Assembly (NCBI RefSeq): GCF_010183535.1
Contig: NC_071328.1
Location: forward strand, 16,120,001 to 16,184,000
Direction: 5' to 3'
Source: Caenorhabditis remanei
Taxonomy: Eukaryota > Nematoda > Chromadorea > Rhabditida > Rhabditidae
Length of the DNA: 64,000 nucleotides
In this document: positions 11,401-22,069 of the stretch, piece after piece
Layout of the letters: every line of letters starts with the position of its first letter
Numbering within the stretch: position 1 is the stretch's first letter
Notes under the pieces: generated by a model
What the model saw: only the letters and a program-made list of their open reading frames with translations
Databases searched by the model: none
Told to the model about the DNA's origin: nothing
Position numbers and translations under genes: made by a program

Positions 11401-14400
11401 CAGCCATCAATTCCACATTCCCTGATTTCATCTCTTTCAACACATGCTCATAGAGTTTGACTGTCTCGGCACCGGCGAATTGGAAGGCGTAGGCACGGGC
11501 GATTGAGGGGAAGAGACGGTGCTGTTGGGTTTGGTAGTCGAGAACTTTTACTTCGGGTTGGCTGGAAATGATGGTCTAAGAAAAATTTCAGCGAAGTTAA
11601 GGCACTTTTGAATTCATGCCTTTTGCATAATCAAAGTTTGAACCACTGACAAGTCATTACCTTCCTGACGTGTTAAAAATATCGAAATCAACGTTTTCTC
11701 AGCATAGGTCACGTCCCATAACTCTATGTCAACGTGTCAACGAAAATCGTCTACTTCGCTTACAGCTCTCCTCCATCTCCACGACAACTACTGGATATGG
11801 CTCTAGATTTAAAAGGTATTTAATTTTCAAACGCGCTCTATGGTCACAGGCACTTTAATTTGTCTTTAAATTGGGGTAGAAACTAACACATGCGTACTGA
11901 AGACCAGAAAAACCAGCAATATTCATTACTCTTGCTTACGCGACAAGCCCGCAGAAAAGTCTCTAGACGGAATCTAGCGCCGCAGGCACCCCAGCCTCTT
12001 GCCAATATTTTGCATAATCCGGTTTGTTCCAAGTGTCTCCGCATCTTCTTCTTTATCACTTCCCTACATTTTTGTTCTGTAACGATTTCGCGCCGGAGGC
12101 GCACCAGTTGGGTCTCTAGACGGAATCTAGCGCCGCAGGCACCCCAGCCTCTTGCCAATATTTTGCATAATCCGGTTTGTTCCAAGTGTCTCCGCATCTT
12201 CTTCTTTATCATTTTCCTACATTTTTGTTCTGTAACGATTTCGCGCCGGAGGCGCACCAGTTGGGTCTCTAGACGGAATCTAGCGCAGCAGGCATGTCTC
12301 AGCTGGTACCATATTTAGACATGTCCCTTTTTTAAACATTCTCAAATGCAATCTAGCGCCGTAGCCTCGGATTTTGAGCCAATAACACTGCTGGTGTAGA
12401 GACAGAATTTAGCACCGCAGGCTGTATTTCCGAATGCTTACGATCCAAGATTCTAGACACACCATAATAGCACCAACAACATTTGGTATCCTCACCTCTT
12501 ATCAATCTGGCCTTGCCGTCTAACCGATGAATATCTTGTAGCAATATTCAGTGCCATCGACAACATGATAGCCTGTCCCGTCAACATATAACTTCTCACG
12601 TGAACCATTGCGGAGTAGTTGATTTTTGCATGTGGTGGCTTGATATACGTCCCATCAGCCTCCACTTTAGTATGTCTCATCAGAAGATTGGTTCGAGGGA
12701 TACGGTATTGATTAAAGCCAAGGAATCCGTTGTCCACTATGTTGTATGCCATCTTTGGTCCGATGTCTCCTACAGTAATCCCGGGGAGTGGGTTGTGAGT
12801 CTTCTCGTCTCGAAGTTGCACCATGAATGGGTGGGGACCGTAGTTCTTGCTCTTGATGATCATATGAGCAACCACCACTGCATAGTTTGAGCTTTTTCCG
12901 AGATTTCCTGGCCACCATTTGAGAGCGGTGATTTGTGGGGTGTGTAGGATGAACTCCTGGGTGGAGATGTCATAGGTGGCGGTGGTTTCCAGGTTTTGCA
13001 GGTTGGTTCCTGTAAAAAACACACCTTATCTCACAATCTGAAACAGCTAGCGAAAAACTCTCACCTAATAAAATCCTGCTCTTAAAATTTACTACATTTT
13101 CTTAGTTGACAACTTTTTTCTAGCTATTCACGTTCTCGAGATACAGCGCTTCAAAGAATGTGAGACGCGTAGAGAAGCGAGAGTGTCTGCTTCTCTGCGT
13201 CTCTTGCGAAATCCTCAAATTCATCGCTTTACTATACGCCCCAACTTTGCCTTTTTAAATCGCATCCGTGGTCTACTGGCTAACGGCGGCTATTTTGGTT
13301 CAGAGGGTCCAAGGTTCGATTCCTCTCCCCGTCCAAACTTTTTTTTTCTTCTTTTTTTCTTTTAGAAATGATCCCTTACCATGTCCCATCTCTGTCTGAG
13401 CATAAGTTCCAATTATCTCTCTTCTCAGAGCTCTCGGGAGCCATTTCGCCTGTTGCTCATCGGATGCCTGGGCGGAGAGTGCCGGGATGAACATGACTCC
13501 ATGAAGGGCCATCGGGTTACCCTCGATTCCAAGGACTTCGCTGAAAATAGTCATTTCTGGGGTGACGTTGACGCGTTTTTATTATCTTTAAATTGTTGGT
13601 AGCCTGTTATCCGGTTTTTGGGCATCTAGAATTTCTGACTTACTTATTCAAATGATACAACTCGGCTGGATCTGTTGGATCGATAATCTCAGACATTCTC
13701 GCGGTAAGAATTGTCACTTTCCTGGCACTCTCCATTATTTTCTCCTCTCTCGTCATGAATGGCAATGGTTTCGAGTCGTGGAGTTCGGGGAGCTGAGCGA
13801 TTTTCGCACTGATCTCACGACGGCGACGGGCGCGCTGAAAATATGGAACATTTTTTGGACTTTTCGTGAAAAAACTGTCAGAATTGTGTACTGGGGTGCC
13901 TGCGGCGCTAGATTCCGTCTAGAAACCGATCTGGTGCGCCTGCGGCGCGAAATCGTTACAGAACGGATAATGATAAAGAAGAGGATGCGGAGACACTTGA
14001 AACATATGATTATACAAAAGAATGAAAAATGTCTGGGGTGCCTGCGGCGCGAAAAACGGACTGAAAAAGTTGAAAACCGGATTATTAAACTTTCCTGGAA
14101 GTTCTTGGCACAGCAAGTCTTACTGAGGCAAAGAATTACTCAAAATCTTCGCGCCGAAGGCTCCCCAGATAAGTCTCAAGGCGGAATCTAGCACACATTT
14201 TGACCTTTTTGATTTTGTCGTTAGATATGGATTTTGTAGTTTGTAGTATTCATAAAAACGCGCCGAAGGCGCCCCAGTCTACCTATCTCAGCCGATCTCA
14301 ACCAACAACGCGCCAAAGGCGCACCAGACGATCTCGGCCGATCTCAAAGGTTCAACGTAACTCTTGCAATTTCTAGTCGCCAAGCCATTTCCAAACGCGG

Positions 14401-14600
14401 CGCAGGCACCCCAGTCTTTTCCCAATCTCAACCTGTACTATTCTCAGGGACTAGTTTTGGAGTTCTAGGCCACCACTCACCTTCTCACTGCCCCAAATCT
14501 GTGAAGCCATATCATTCGTGTTGAATGTACCCGTCTTACGCTCCTCGGTGAGATCCGGATTGTCTCCATCTTGGATTGTCTTGTTGAGGAATTGGGGCAT
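8409..14600 (-). CDS. acox-1: acyl-CoA oxidase, gene I (complete, 676 aa, PTS1 SKL)
   Basis: This is a peroxisomal acyl-CoA oxidase with eight exons: 14600-14481, 13834-13644, 13540-13380, 13009-12496, 11561-11297, 11254-10904, 9401-9120 and 8555-8409. Exon sizes and phases match genes II and III. The start [17 protein letters not shown] fits the family N-terminus. YAQTEMGHG closes exon 3 (TEMGHG about residues 153-158), CGGHGYSM closes exon 5, and TYEGEN opens the exon-6 helical region; its first Glu is the probable catalytic base. The C-terminus is SSKL, a canonical PTS1. By my recollection of the family this copy is closest to C. elegans ACOX-1.1, so it is the best candidate for the ancestral gene of the cluster; orthology is inference. 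The enzyme is a dimer and uses FAD and O2. Several introns are inflated by GCGCC hairpin repeats, an almost exact 153-bp tandem duplication, a CCGCCC palindrome and a hAT-like MITE. Confidence 0.94.
8604..8958. mobile_element. hAT-like MITE with GGGCC subterminal repeats
   Basis: The terminal inverted repeats are CATACTTGTCA and TGACAAGTATG. They are flanked by a perfect 8-bp duplication AAAAACAG (8596-8603 and 8959-8966). Inside each end are runs of GGGCC/GGCCC. The centre is A/T-rich and non-coding. The 8-bp target duplication and CA..TTG terminus fit the hAT superfamily. It lies in intron 7 of gene I and is bounded by intact exons. Confidence 0.85.
9675..9890. repeat. CCGCCC-type palindrome, copy in intron 6 of gene I
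   Basis: Left arm 9675-9740 (CTACATTTTTGTAGTTGATA..CCACCCACTTTTGAAATAC). Right arm 9799-9890 (CATATCTCAAAAGTGGGCGG..GTTGTCAACTACA). The arms are diverged but clearly complementary. Confidence 0.7.
10280..10890. repeat. GCGCC hairpin words, intron 6 of gene I
   Basis: Six or more CTGGCGCGCCTTTGGCGCGT-type words are spaced about 70-150 bp apart. The pattern CTGG-C/T-GCGCC-nnn-GGCGC is imperfectly self-complementary. The spacers here are not obviously shared with the arrays further right. Confidence 0.6.
11959..12298 (+). repeat. 153-bp near-exact tandem duplication
   Basis: Units 11959-12111 and 12112-12264 differ at only a few bases, and a partial third unit runs to 12298. Each holds GGAATCTAGCGCCGCAGGCA, then ACCCCAGCCTCTTGCC, a pyrimidine-rich centre, and CGCGCCGGAGGCGCACCAG. 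Inverted or diverged copies of the same unit occur at 13890-14070, 17050-17350 and 17630-17760. The near identity suggests a recent event in intron 4 of gene I. Confidence 0.8.
13080..13334 (+). repeat. half-palindrome plus tRNA-like element, intron 3 of gene I
   Basis: Half arm TTAGTTGACAACTTTTTTCT..CGAGATACAGCGCTTCAAAG, then a short GAGACGC..CTTCTCTGCGTCTC hairpin, then a tRNA-like stretch at 13261-13334. That stretch has A-box-like TGGTCTACTGGC and B-box-like GGTTCGATTCC, preceded by GAGGGTCC as in tRNA-Lys. Only about three T-stem pairs form. It is the same intron position as in genes II and III. Confidence 0.6.
13890..14430. repeat. GCGCC hairpin words, intron 1 of gene I
   Basis: An inverted copy of the 153-bp type unit lies at 13890-14070. 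It is followed by GCGCCGAAGGCGCCCCAG and GCGCCAAAGGCGCACCAG words linked by CCGATCTCA spacers and the TCTAGTCGCCAAGCCATTTCC spacer. Confidence 0.65.
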
Positions 14601-15435
14601 TCTGTAATTTTCAAACGTTTTTTTTCAATACCTCATTGAAATGAAATTGAGAGAATTGAACGTGCAGAATTAGAAAAAGCGTTAGAAAGAATCGATTGGT
14701 CTTATCGGTCTGGCATTACGCCCCCTTCTTAAATTCGTCTGGCAATCAGGAAATTGAAAAAGTGATGAATGATGGTTTTTTGAGCTTTCAATTGGTGAAG
14801 GGAATGAATTTCAACAATTTAATAACCGGTTGGGTAATTAAATCAGAGTCTTCGGTATTCCAATCATTCCAATCCACACAATTGGAGGATATTAAAGCAG
14901 GGAGTGTACTCAAGACCAACTTCTTCTAGAAACGATAAATGAGTGATTTTCGTACCACAATTAAGATACGAAGATTCTTATAAAATTGAGACTAGGTTTA
15001 GGTTATATTTGAAACAAGTAAGACCATGCTACGTTATGATAACGGGAATGATATTGGACAAGTCAATCGATTCAGTGTGCCTTAATTGGTATAATCTAGC
15101 TACAGTTTGCTTTAATTTTTCAATTTTATTCATTTAAACGATAAAGTAAGTCACTGACACATCACATTTGAAATAAAGTAAGATGGGACGCAGAATAAAA
15201 GTTATGAAAATTAAGGGTAAGATATTTAGGTAGATTTAATTGGGTAATGTTTAACTCCGTCTTTAAATTTGTATAGGGCACCTAAAACTTGAATGATTTA
15301 ATAGTTAGAGGTGCTATTCTTGCTTCTAAAGGTCTAGTAGGATTTTGATGATAATTTACCGTTTTTTAAAGTAACGAGGTCCAAAGATGTTTGATATTAT
15401 AGAAGTGAACAGGGGTTGCTAAGCTTTTAAAGTTG
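14601..15435. other. upstream region of gene I, no clear gene
   Basis: AT-rich sequence upstream of the gene I start. A T-run (14618-14625) lies just upstream of the ATG. Two plus-strand frames of 77 and 64 codons (14696-14929, 14943-15137) are open, but I see no splice-site support or known motif. I do not call them genes. Confidence 0.4.
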
Positions 15436-15443
15436 TTAAATAT

Positions 15444-15822
15444 CATACTTGTCAACCGGGCCGAAACGGGCCGACACGGGCCGGGGCGTAACTCGCGTCA
15501 AAATGAATATTATGAGCTCAAAAATATACCAAAATGTAGATCTCGACGAGTTCTATGTTCGTAATCTACTACGGGCCAGATGACTATTCGATAATGCACC
15601 GCGGGCCGGGCTAGAATGGTTTTTTTGGTCATTTTTGCGTTTTTTCGCACTTTTTCCCGGCCCGCGGTACATTAACGAATAGCCATCTGGCACGTAGTAG
15701 GTCACGGGCATAGAACTCGTCGAGATCTATATTTTGGTATATTTTTGAGCTCATAATATTCATTTTGACGCGAGTTACGAGCCGGCCCGTGTCGGCCCGT
15801 TTTGGCCCGGTTGACAATTATG
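15444..15822. mobile_element. hAT-like hairpin MITE with GGGCC ends
   Basis: Termini are CATACTTGTCAACCGGGCC and GGCCCGGTTGACAATTATG, flanked by a perfect 8-bp duplication TTAAATAT (15436-15443 and 15823-15830). Most of the element forms one long hairpin, with arms of about 180 bases that include GAGCTCAAAAATATACCAAA and its complement. Its ends match the MITE at 8604-8958, but the interior is different. Confidence 0.87.
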
Positions 15823-15830
15823 TTAAATAT

Positions 15831-16385
15831 AGGTTTTCGTAGTTTTTTGTGGTTAAGAGTATCAGTATCTCAAATGCTCAAAATTATGGGATTTTTTTTT
15901 TGAAAAATCGTGTGAATATCACGGAATGATTCAATTCTCAGCGTTTTAAAATAACTACTAACGAATTTGTAAAAATTTCAAAGTTCACAGAATCTTTCTT
16001 AAAAAAAATAATATTATACCAATTCCTCTCTGCTTAAATATATACAAAACTTTGTACTAAAAGTTGAAAAAAGAACCATTTAGAAATCATTCAATCTGAT
16101 AAGAATGACCGTTAGACCATGAAAACGAGAGAAATAGAAACAGAAAATGGAGAGAGATTCTCTTCTTATCACTATTAGAAGGAGAAAGGGAGACTGAGAG
16201 ACCACAATGTACCGTCCGTCGGTGTCTCCCATTCCTTTATAGCAGACTACGGGGTAGTCAGAGACCTGTAGTGTTTTAATGGTGATACGTGACACAGGAA
16301 ATATAAATAAGAAATTTAGAGGAAATGTATGTTTACTAAATTAGAAAAGGAATATGGTGTAGGCTACATCTGACTAGGAGGTTGT
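15831..16385. other. non-repetitive spacer, nothing assigned
   Basis: AT-rich sequence without splice-bounded frames. A 71-codon minus frame at 16080-16295 has no recognisable motif. Confidence 0.3.
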
Positions 16386-16389
16386 GACT

Positions 16390-17850
16390 TATAACATGCT
16401 GGGGCGCCGAGGGCGCGTAACGATTGCGAAATGGTTTTTGTACGATGCTCAGAAGTTTAATTGACAGAGCCTATCATCACGAAAATGCGGTAGCCAGACT
16501 TTTGAGATCGGTTGAGATCGGTTAACATCGGCTGAGATTGCAAAGACTGGGGCGCCTTCGGCGCGTTGTGCAGCGGATTGAAAGCTAGAAACGGCTCATA
16601 GCAGATTCATCTATTAAAACATTGCTTAAGATCGGCTGGGGCGCCTTTGCCGCGTTCGGAAATGGCTTGGTGATTGGAAAGTGCAAGTGTTACGCTGAAT
16701 CTTTAAGATCGGCTGAGATCGTCTAAGATTGGAAATCTGGGGCGCCTTCGACGCGTTTGAAAATGTCTTGGCGACTAGAAATTGCGAGATTTACGTTGAA
16801 CCTTTGAGATCGGCTGAGATCGTCTGGGGCGCCTCCGGCGCGTTCAAAAATCGAATAAATCTATGGCAATCCATTCTTTGGTTATCTGGGGAAAATTGGA
16901 GACAAAATACTACAGTAATATTCAAAAACGCGTCAACGGTGCGCCATCACAAATTCAAGTGACAAGTGTTACTGTCATTTGAATGAAGCTGGAGTGCCTG
17001 CGGCGCGAAATAGTTTAAAAACAGGTTGAGATATGCCTGCAGCGCTAGATTCCGTCTAGAAACCGATCTGGTGCGTCTTAGGCGCGAAATCGTTACAGAA
17101 CAAGAATATATAGAAAATGATAAACATTTTGGAAACGCTACAGATCTTCTGATGAGATCTGGGCCGTGACATTTTTGAAATTTCTGCATTTTTCGCGCCG
17201 CAGGCACCCCAGTCACTTTTTTTGCATAGCCAGATGTGCCAAGTGTCTCTGCATCCCCTTCTTTATCATTTTCCTACATTCTTGTTCTATAACAATTTCG
17301 CGCCGAAGGCGCACCAGTTTTGGATTCTTGACGGAATCTAGCGCCGCAGACACATTTTGTCGTTTAGATATAGATTTTGTAGTTTGTGGTCTCAATTAAT
17401 ACGCGCCAAAGGCGCCCCAGTCTTGCTATCTCAACCGAAGCGCCGAAGGCGCACCAGCCGATCTCAATCGATCTCAAAGGTTTAACGTATTTCTTGCAAT
17501 TCCTAGTCGCCAAGCCATTTCCAAACGCGCCAGAGGCGCCCAACCGATTATAAGCGATGTAATAGTTGGAGATGCTATATGCAATTTTCAGCTTCTAATC
17601 CTTTACAAAACGCGCCGCAGGCACCCCAGACACTTTCAAATCTTCTACATAATCACATGTGTGTCTCCGCGCCCTCTTCTTTATCATTTTCTGTTCTGTA
17701 ACAATTTCGCGCCGGAGGCGCACCAGATACGGTTCTAGACGGAATCTAGCGCCGCAGGGATATAGCATCTTTAGCGGTTTTTGTTTTTCATACGACTTCG
17801 CGCCGCAGGCACCCCAGTTTGTAGTTTCTAGCAATTTATTCATCATAATA
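16390..17850. repeat. GCGCC hairpin array
   Basis: About 15 GGGGCGCCTTCGGCGCG-type words in both orientations. They are joined by GAGATCGGCTGAGATCG runs (the complement of CCGATCTCA), by the TCTAGTCGCCAAGCCATTTCC spacer, and by two 153-bp-type units (17050-17350 and 17630-17760). Apparent reading frames in it ([14 protein letters not shown]) are by-products of the repeat. Confidence 0.7.
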
Positions 17851-18741
17851 GAGGTTGCTCTCATTGTAATCTATCTCTGAAATCTCTCTGACGATTTCTT
17901 TTGGTTATTCATATTCCCTCATGTCCTGTCTTCTTACTTGTCACTTATTCTTGGTCCTCCCCCTTTTCTCAACTTGGAAATAAAAGTTCTGTTTGGAAAA
18001 TTTTGATGGGGGGAGAGAGCCGCCTCCACTTGAGAAAATAGAAAAGCCCATGAATTATTTGCAATGTTTTTCGGAGGCGGTCTCTCTGATTTTGTAAAGA
18101 GAAACTTTACTACATTTTTTTAAAATCGGAAAAACATGAAAATGTCTAAAGATCGTATATGCCTGCAGCGCTAGATCCCGTCTAGAAACTGATCTTGTGC
18201 GCCTCCGGTGCGAAAATTAATGAGCGTCCGACAGAACCTTCTTGCAACCTCTAAGTGACGAGGGAGCGTCTCCTAGGCTCTGAATTATTCTGAAACTAAA
18301 ATTTTCTAATTACCAACCAGAAATATTGTAGACCTGCATTCTTCTCAGAATATTTGTTTGGTGGAGGTAGATCAATAATTTTATTGTAGTCCTTTTTGAA
18401 GGGACCGTGAACAGTGCAGTGGAGGTAGGCCAAATCAATAAGTGCTTATTTTTCTTTTTTTTTTTCTAAAAAATATAATCTTCTGAATACTCTTGGTGAT
18501 TTCAATTTTTTCAATTTTTTGGCAACAGTTTCAGAGTTCTCAGTTTTCAAGCCAACTCATTTAGAAGTTTTAACGGGAAATTTTGAGTTTTTAATTATTT
18601 TTCATAGCAGTTTTGAAACTTGGACCAGAATTTACCAGAAGTGTCTGGTTTTCCTTTTTGTTTGGCCTTCTTAAACCGCGTTTCATATGTTTCGTCAAGT
18701 TTTATATCGGCCCTCACTTTTTTTGTTAGAAAGCTTTACCT

Positions 18742-19019
18742 ACAGTGCAGCGCTGTATGGAATTCCTTCCTTAGACTTTTTTCTTCCGACTTCCGTTTTG
18801 AAAATTTACTTCCGGCTTCCGTCTTCCGTGTAAAATTTTCAAAAAAGCTTTGAATTTTCGACGTAAATTTCGGCTGAATTTTGGTGGTTTTTGATGATAT
18901 TTAGTATGAAAACAATGCCAAAATTTATTTCTAGTGATGAAAAATTTCTCTCAAACTGGTTATTTTCTAAATTAATTTCCGACTTCCGTCTTCCGTTTTG
19001 AAAATTTCACTTCCGCAGA
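18742..19019. mobile_element. degenerate ACTTCCG-type MITE
   Basis: It starts CAGCGCTGTATGGAATTCC, like the ends of the 34138 and 60633 elements, and carries CTTCCGACTTCCG runs at 18786-18833 and 18977-19016. The right terminus is decayed and I cannot find an 8-bp duplication. Confidence 0.5.
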
Positions 19020-19126
19020 GTCTTAGACAATGATAATCTTGAGCAAGTCATGTGCAAACTTTTAAAATTCAATCAATCTCTGAATATGCATTGTAAACTT
19101 GAGGAATTTTACAGATTTTTTCTGAT

Positions 19127-19408
19127 TCCGCCGGTCCGGCGCGTAACTCGCTTCAAACTGAGTTTTATGAGATGAAAAATATACCAAAATGTAGATCTCA
19201 CCGAGTGCTATGTCCATGATCTACTACGGACCGGATGGCTATTTGTTAATGTGCCGCGGGCCGGGCTAGAATTGCTTTTTTGTCCATTTTCGAGTTTTTA
19301 ACTCGTCGAGATCTACATTTTGGTATATTTTTGAGCTCATAAAACTCGGTTTAACGCGAGTTACGCGCCGGCCCGTGCCTGCCCGTTTCAGCCCGGTTTG
19401 CAAGTATG
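19127..19408. mobile_element. 5'-truncated relative of the 15444 hairpin MITE
   Basis: Arms share GCGTAACTCGC, AAAATATACCAAAATGTAGA and their complements with the 15444-15822 element. The right end GCCCGGTTTGCAAGTATG is intact; the left CATACTTG end is missing. Confidence 0.65.
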
Positions 19409-19539
19409 TTCCGAAAAAACATTTGGAAATTATCCGACAGGAAAAAGTTCCTAAAAGTGTCGGAAATTTCGGAATATCCTATTTCCGTTCCGCACGACAT
19501 CTGCTCCCAGCTCCGTTGTTTGTATAGTTTGTAGTATTG

Positions 19540-19860
19540 TTGTTGTGTGGTGTAATAATAGGATAAACGCCTTCTTCTTCTTCTTGACCTCTCCCCCCCC
19601 CTTTTGGAGCAACCCCAACTCATTTCTCATCCTTCCAATGGCTCCTCCGACATCTTCTTCCCCCCCCCATTCATCATCCCCCCTAGTGCCTCCCTTCTGT
19701 CTCTACACGTCTGCGTCTCTCTCTCTCTCTCTCTCTTCACCCCAACAGCTTCGTCCAAAAATGGCGGGGACCCCTTCTTCTTTGAGTTGTGTTGCAACAC
19801 CCTCCCCAACTCTCTCTCTCAAACTATATGTTTCCTTTTTTTGGGGGGATCGTCCATGGT
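19540..19860 (+). promoter_or_regulatory. pyrimidine-rich, promoter-like block
   Basis: C/T-rich tracts surround TCTGCGTCTCTCTC, a word that recurs near probable starts in this window (46.2 kb). A frame from 19638 (MAPPTSSSP...) is open but low-complexity, and I cannot link it to a downstream exon. It is a possible orphan promoter or first exon. Confidence 0.3.
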
Positions 19861-19969
19861 GTTATTTGAACCGCCCATGTTTTAAAACAACAACAAAAAG
19901 TTTTTAGCGCGCAAACTCAATAATATCGAATTTCATTTATACCCATCCTTTTTCTTTGTTAGCTTCCTG

Positions 19970-20600
19970 GCTGGCGCGCCTTTGGCGCATTTTCAAAATT
20001 TGCGAAAAAGTTCTTGAGAAACGCGCCAAATGAGCACCAGCCTCTATTTTTCAGTGTGTTTTTGAAAGCGCTTAAGGTTCACCAGCCTTTTCTTGTAGTC
20101 ATTTTATAAGCGATTTCAAGAATTGATTAAAAACGCGTCAAAGGTGCGACAGTTACATTTTTCATCTGAATCTTTGATTTCATCTGGCGCACCGTTGACG
20201 CGTTTTTCGTACTGATTCTACGTTTTTGAGTATTACTGTAGCCAGTTCCCCTAGATAACCAAACAAGGCCGCGCCAAAGGCACCCCAGTCTTGCTTTCTC
20301 AACCGATCTCCACAACGCGCCGAAGGCGCACCAGATGATCTCAACCGATCTTAAAGATTCAACGTAACTCTCGCAATTTCTTGTCATCAAGCCATTTTCG
20401 AACGCGCCGAAGGCGCCCCAGCCGTTCTTAAGCGATGTTAGTAGTAGGATGTGCTATGAGCAGTTTCTAGCTTTTAATCCGCTACACAACGCGCCGAAGG
20501 CGCCCCAGTCTTAGCCGATCTCAGCCGATTTCAACCGATCTTAACCAATCTCTAAAGTGAAAAGTTGTCTGGCGCATTTTTGACGCGTTTTTAATAATGT
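19970..20600. repeat. GCGCC hairpin array
   Basis: Words such as GCGCCGAAGGCGCACCAG at about 40-130 bp spacing. CCGATCTCA runs and the TTCAACGTAACTCTCGCAAT spacer are shared with the 14.3, 17.4, 21.2 and 30 kb arrays. Confidence 0.68.
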
Positions 20601-21019
20601 AGTTTGTAGTCTTTTGTTCATAGGTATACCCAGATTAAGTTTGATGCAATTTTTTTCATTTTTTTGTTGCAGATTTTCCAATTTTCTTAATGTGTTCTCT
20701 CTCTCTCTCATTCAGTTTTTCCCATATTTCCCTCCCCAACCAATCGGCTTTGGCTTAGAAGACGACTTTTTTTGGATTAAACTTTTTCTTCGTGTGTCTC
20801 TCTGTTCCAAAAAATATGTCTGATTTCTTGTTTTGTGAGAATTGAGACAATTACTGGAAATTTTCCTGGAAATTTTTAAAATTTTTGTGAATTGTAAAAC
20901 TGTAAAAAAGACTTTTCAAGTTGGCTAGTTTTAGTAGATTTTTTGAAAAGAATTCATTTAAAAAAAAAAATTTCGCTCATAATTTAATTTCTGAAGAACT
21001 TATTTAAATTTGAAGACAT

Positions 21020-21260
21020 TTTTCTGCGCCGAAGGCGCTCCAGCTAGCAAACTGAAAAGATCTAGCGCCGCAGGCACACATTTATAACCTTTCTAGTTTT
21101 GTAGTTTGTAGAAAACGCGTCCAGGGCGCGCCAGCCTTGCTATCTCGACCGATCTCAAAAAGCGCCGTAGGCGCACCAGACGATCTCAACCGATCTCAAC
21201 GGTTCAACGGAACTTTTGCTATTTCTAGTCACCAAGCCATTTCCGAACGCGCCGAGGGCA
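21020..21260. repeat. GCGCC hairpin array
   Basis: Five words (GCGCCGAAGGCGCTCCAG, GCGCCGCAGGCACA and others) with standard spacers and one TTTTGTAGTTTGTAG word. Bases 21261-22070 contain only one further GCGCC word (about 21628) and no supported gene. A minus-strand Glu/Arg-rich frame near 21853-22071 lacks splice support. Confidence 0.6.
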
Positions 21261-22069
21261 CCCCAGCCATCTTGAAAGTGCAAAAGCGGCAGTGTTTGAG
21301 TGTTTATCTATTCATGTTTTCTGAGTTTTTCGTGAGGAAAAACGAAAAAATATTTTTTCGGAGAAAATTGTATTCTGAAGTGGTTTTAGCACATGCGACG
21401 ACGACTTCAGAATATTCTTCCTTTTTTGAAAGTAGTGGAAGAGTTATGGTACTTGAGAATAGTAAACGTACTTCTTAGTTTTCTGAAAATTTAGGTTTAG
21501 AAACTTGTATACAGACTACAAACTACACAATTAAAGTAAAAAGGGGAAATTGAGAATTTTGAAGTTGGAGCGTGTTTGCATCGGGGAGGTTTATAGCTTT
21601 AGAGCGCACTTATATCCTAAGAAAATCGCGCCGCAGGCGCCCCAGCTACATGTTTTTTGTTATTTTGTTAATAAAGTTAAGCACTCTGTAATTTATAGTT
21701 CAAAAGTTTAGAATTTCAATTTTCTTTTTTGAAAATTTAATAGCAAACAATTAAAAATTCTCCCTCTCCGCTTTGTCTGGTGTCTACATTTTATACCCTT
21801 AACGTCTTCTGACTCTTCTTCTTTTTTTTTCGGAGAAAAAGGAGGAGGAGCACTAATGAGATGGGAGGAGGGGGGGACCCCCCTTCTCATCTTCTCTCTT
21901 CGCCTTATTTAACCCATTTGCTCTTCTTCTTCTACTGCTCTCTTTCTCCGGGGAGGGGGCGGTTTCTTCAGACGACTTGACGACGACTCTCAATTGTTCC
22001 TCTTCTAGATATTTAGGCACAGCCTCTAGAGGAACTGTGCCAGACTCAAAAATTCGTGAAATTTCTATC

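Noticed and set aside
11883..12318. Overlapping 124- and 142-codon frames on opposite strands
   Set aside because: Both come from the 153-bp tandem duplication inside an acyl-CoA oxidase intron.
14696..15137. Two AT-rich frames of 77 and 64 codons
   Set aside because: No splice sites, motifs or paralogues seen; lengths are common by chance in AT-rich sequence.
16390..17850. CRISPR-like array of short palindromic words with spacers
   Set aside because: Words vary, occur in both orientations, spacers repeat rather than being unique, and the host is a eukaryote.
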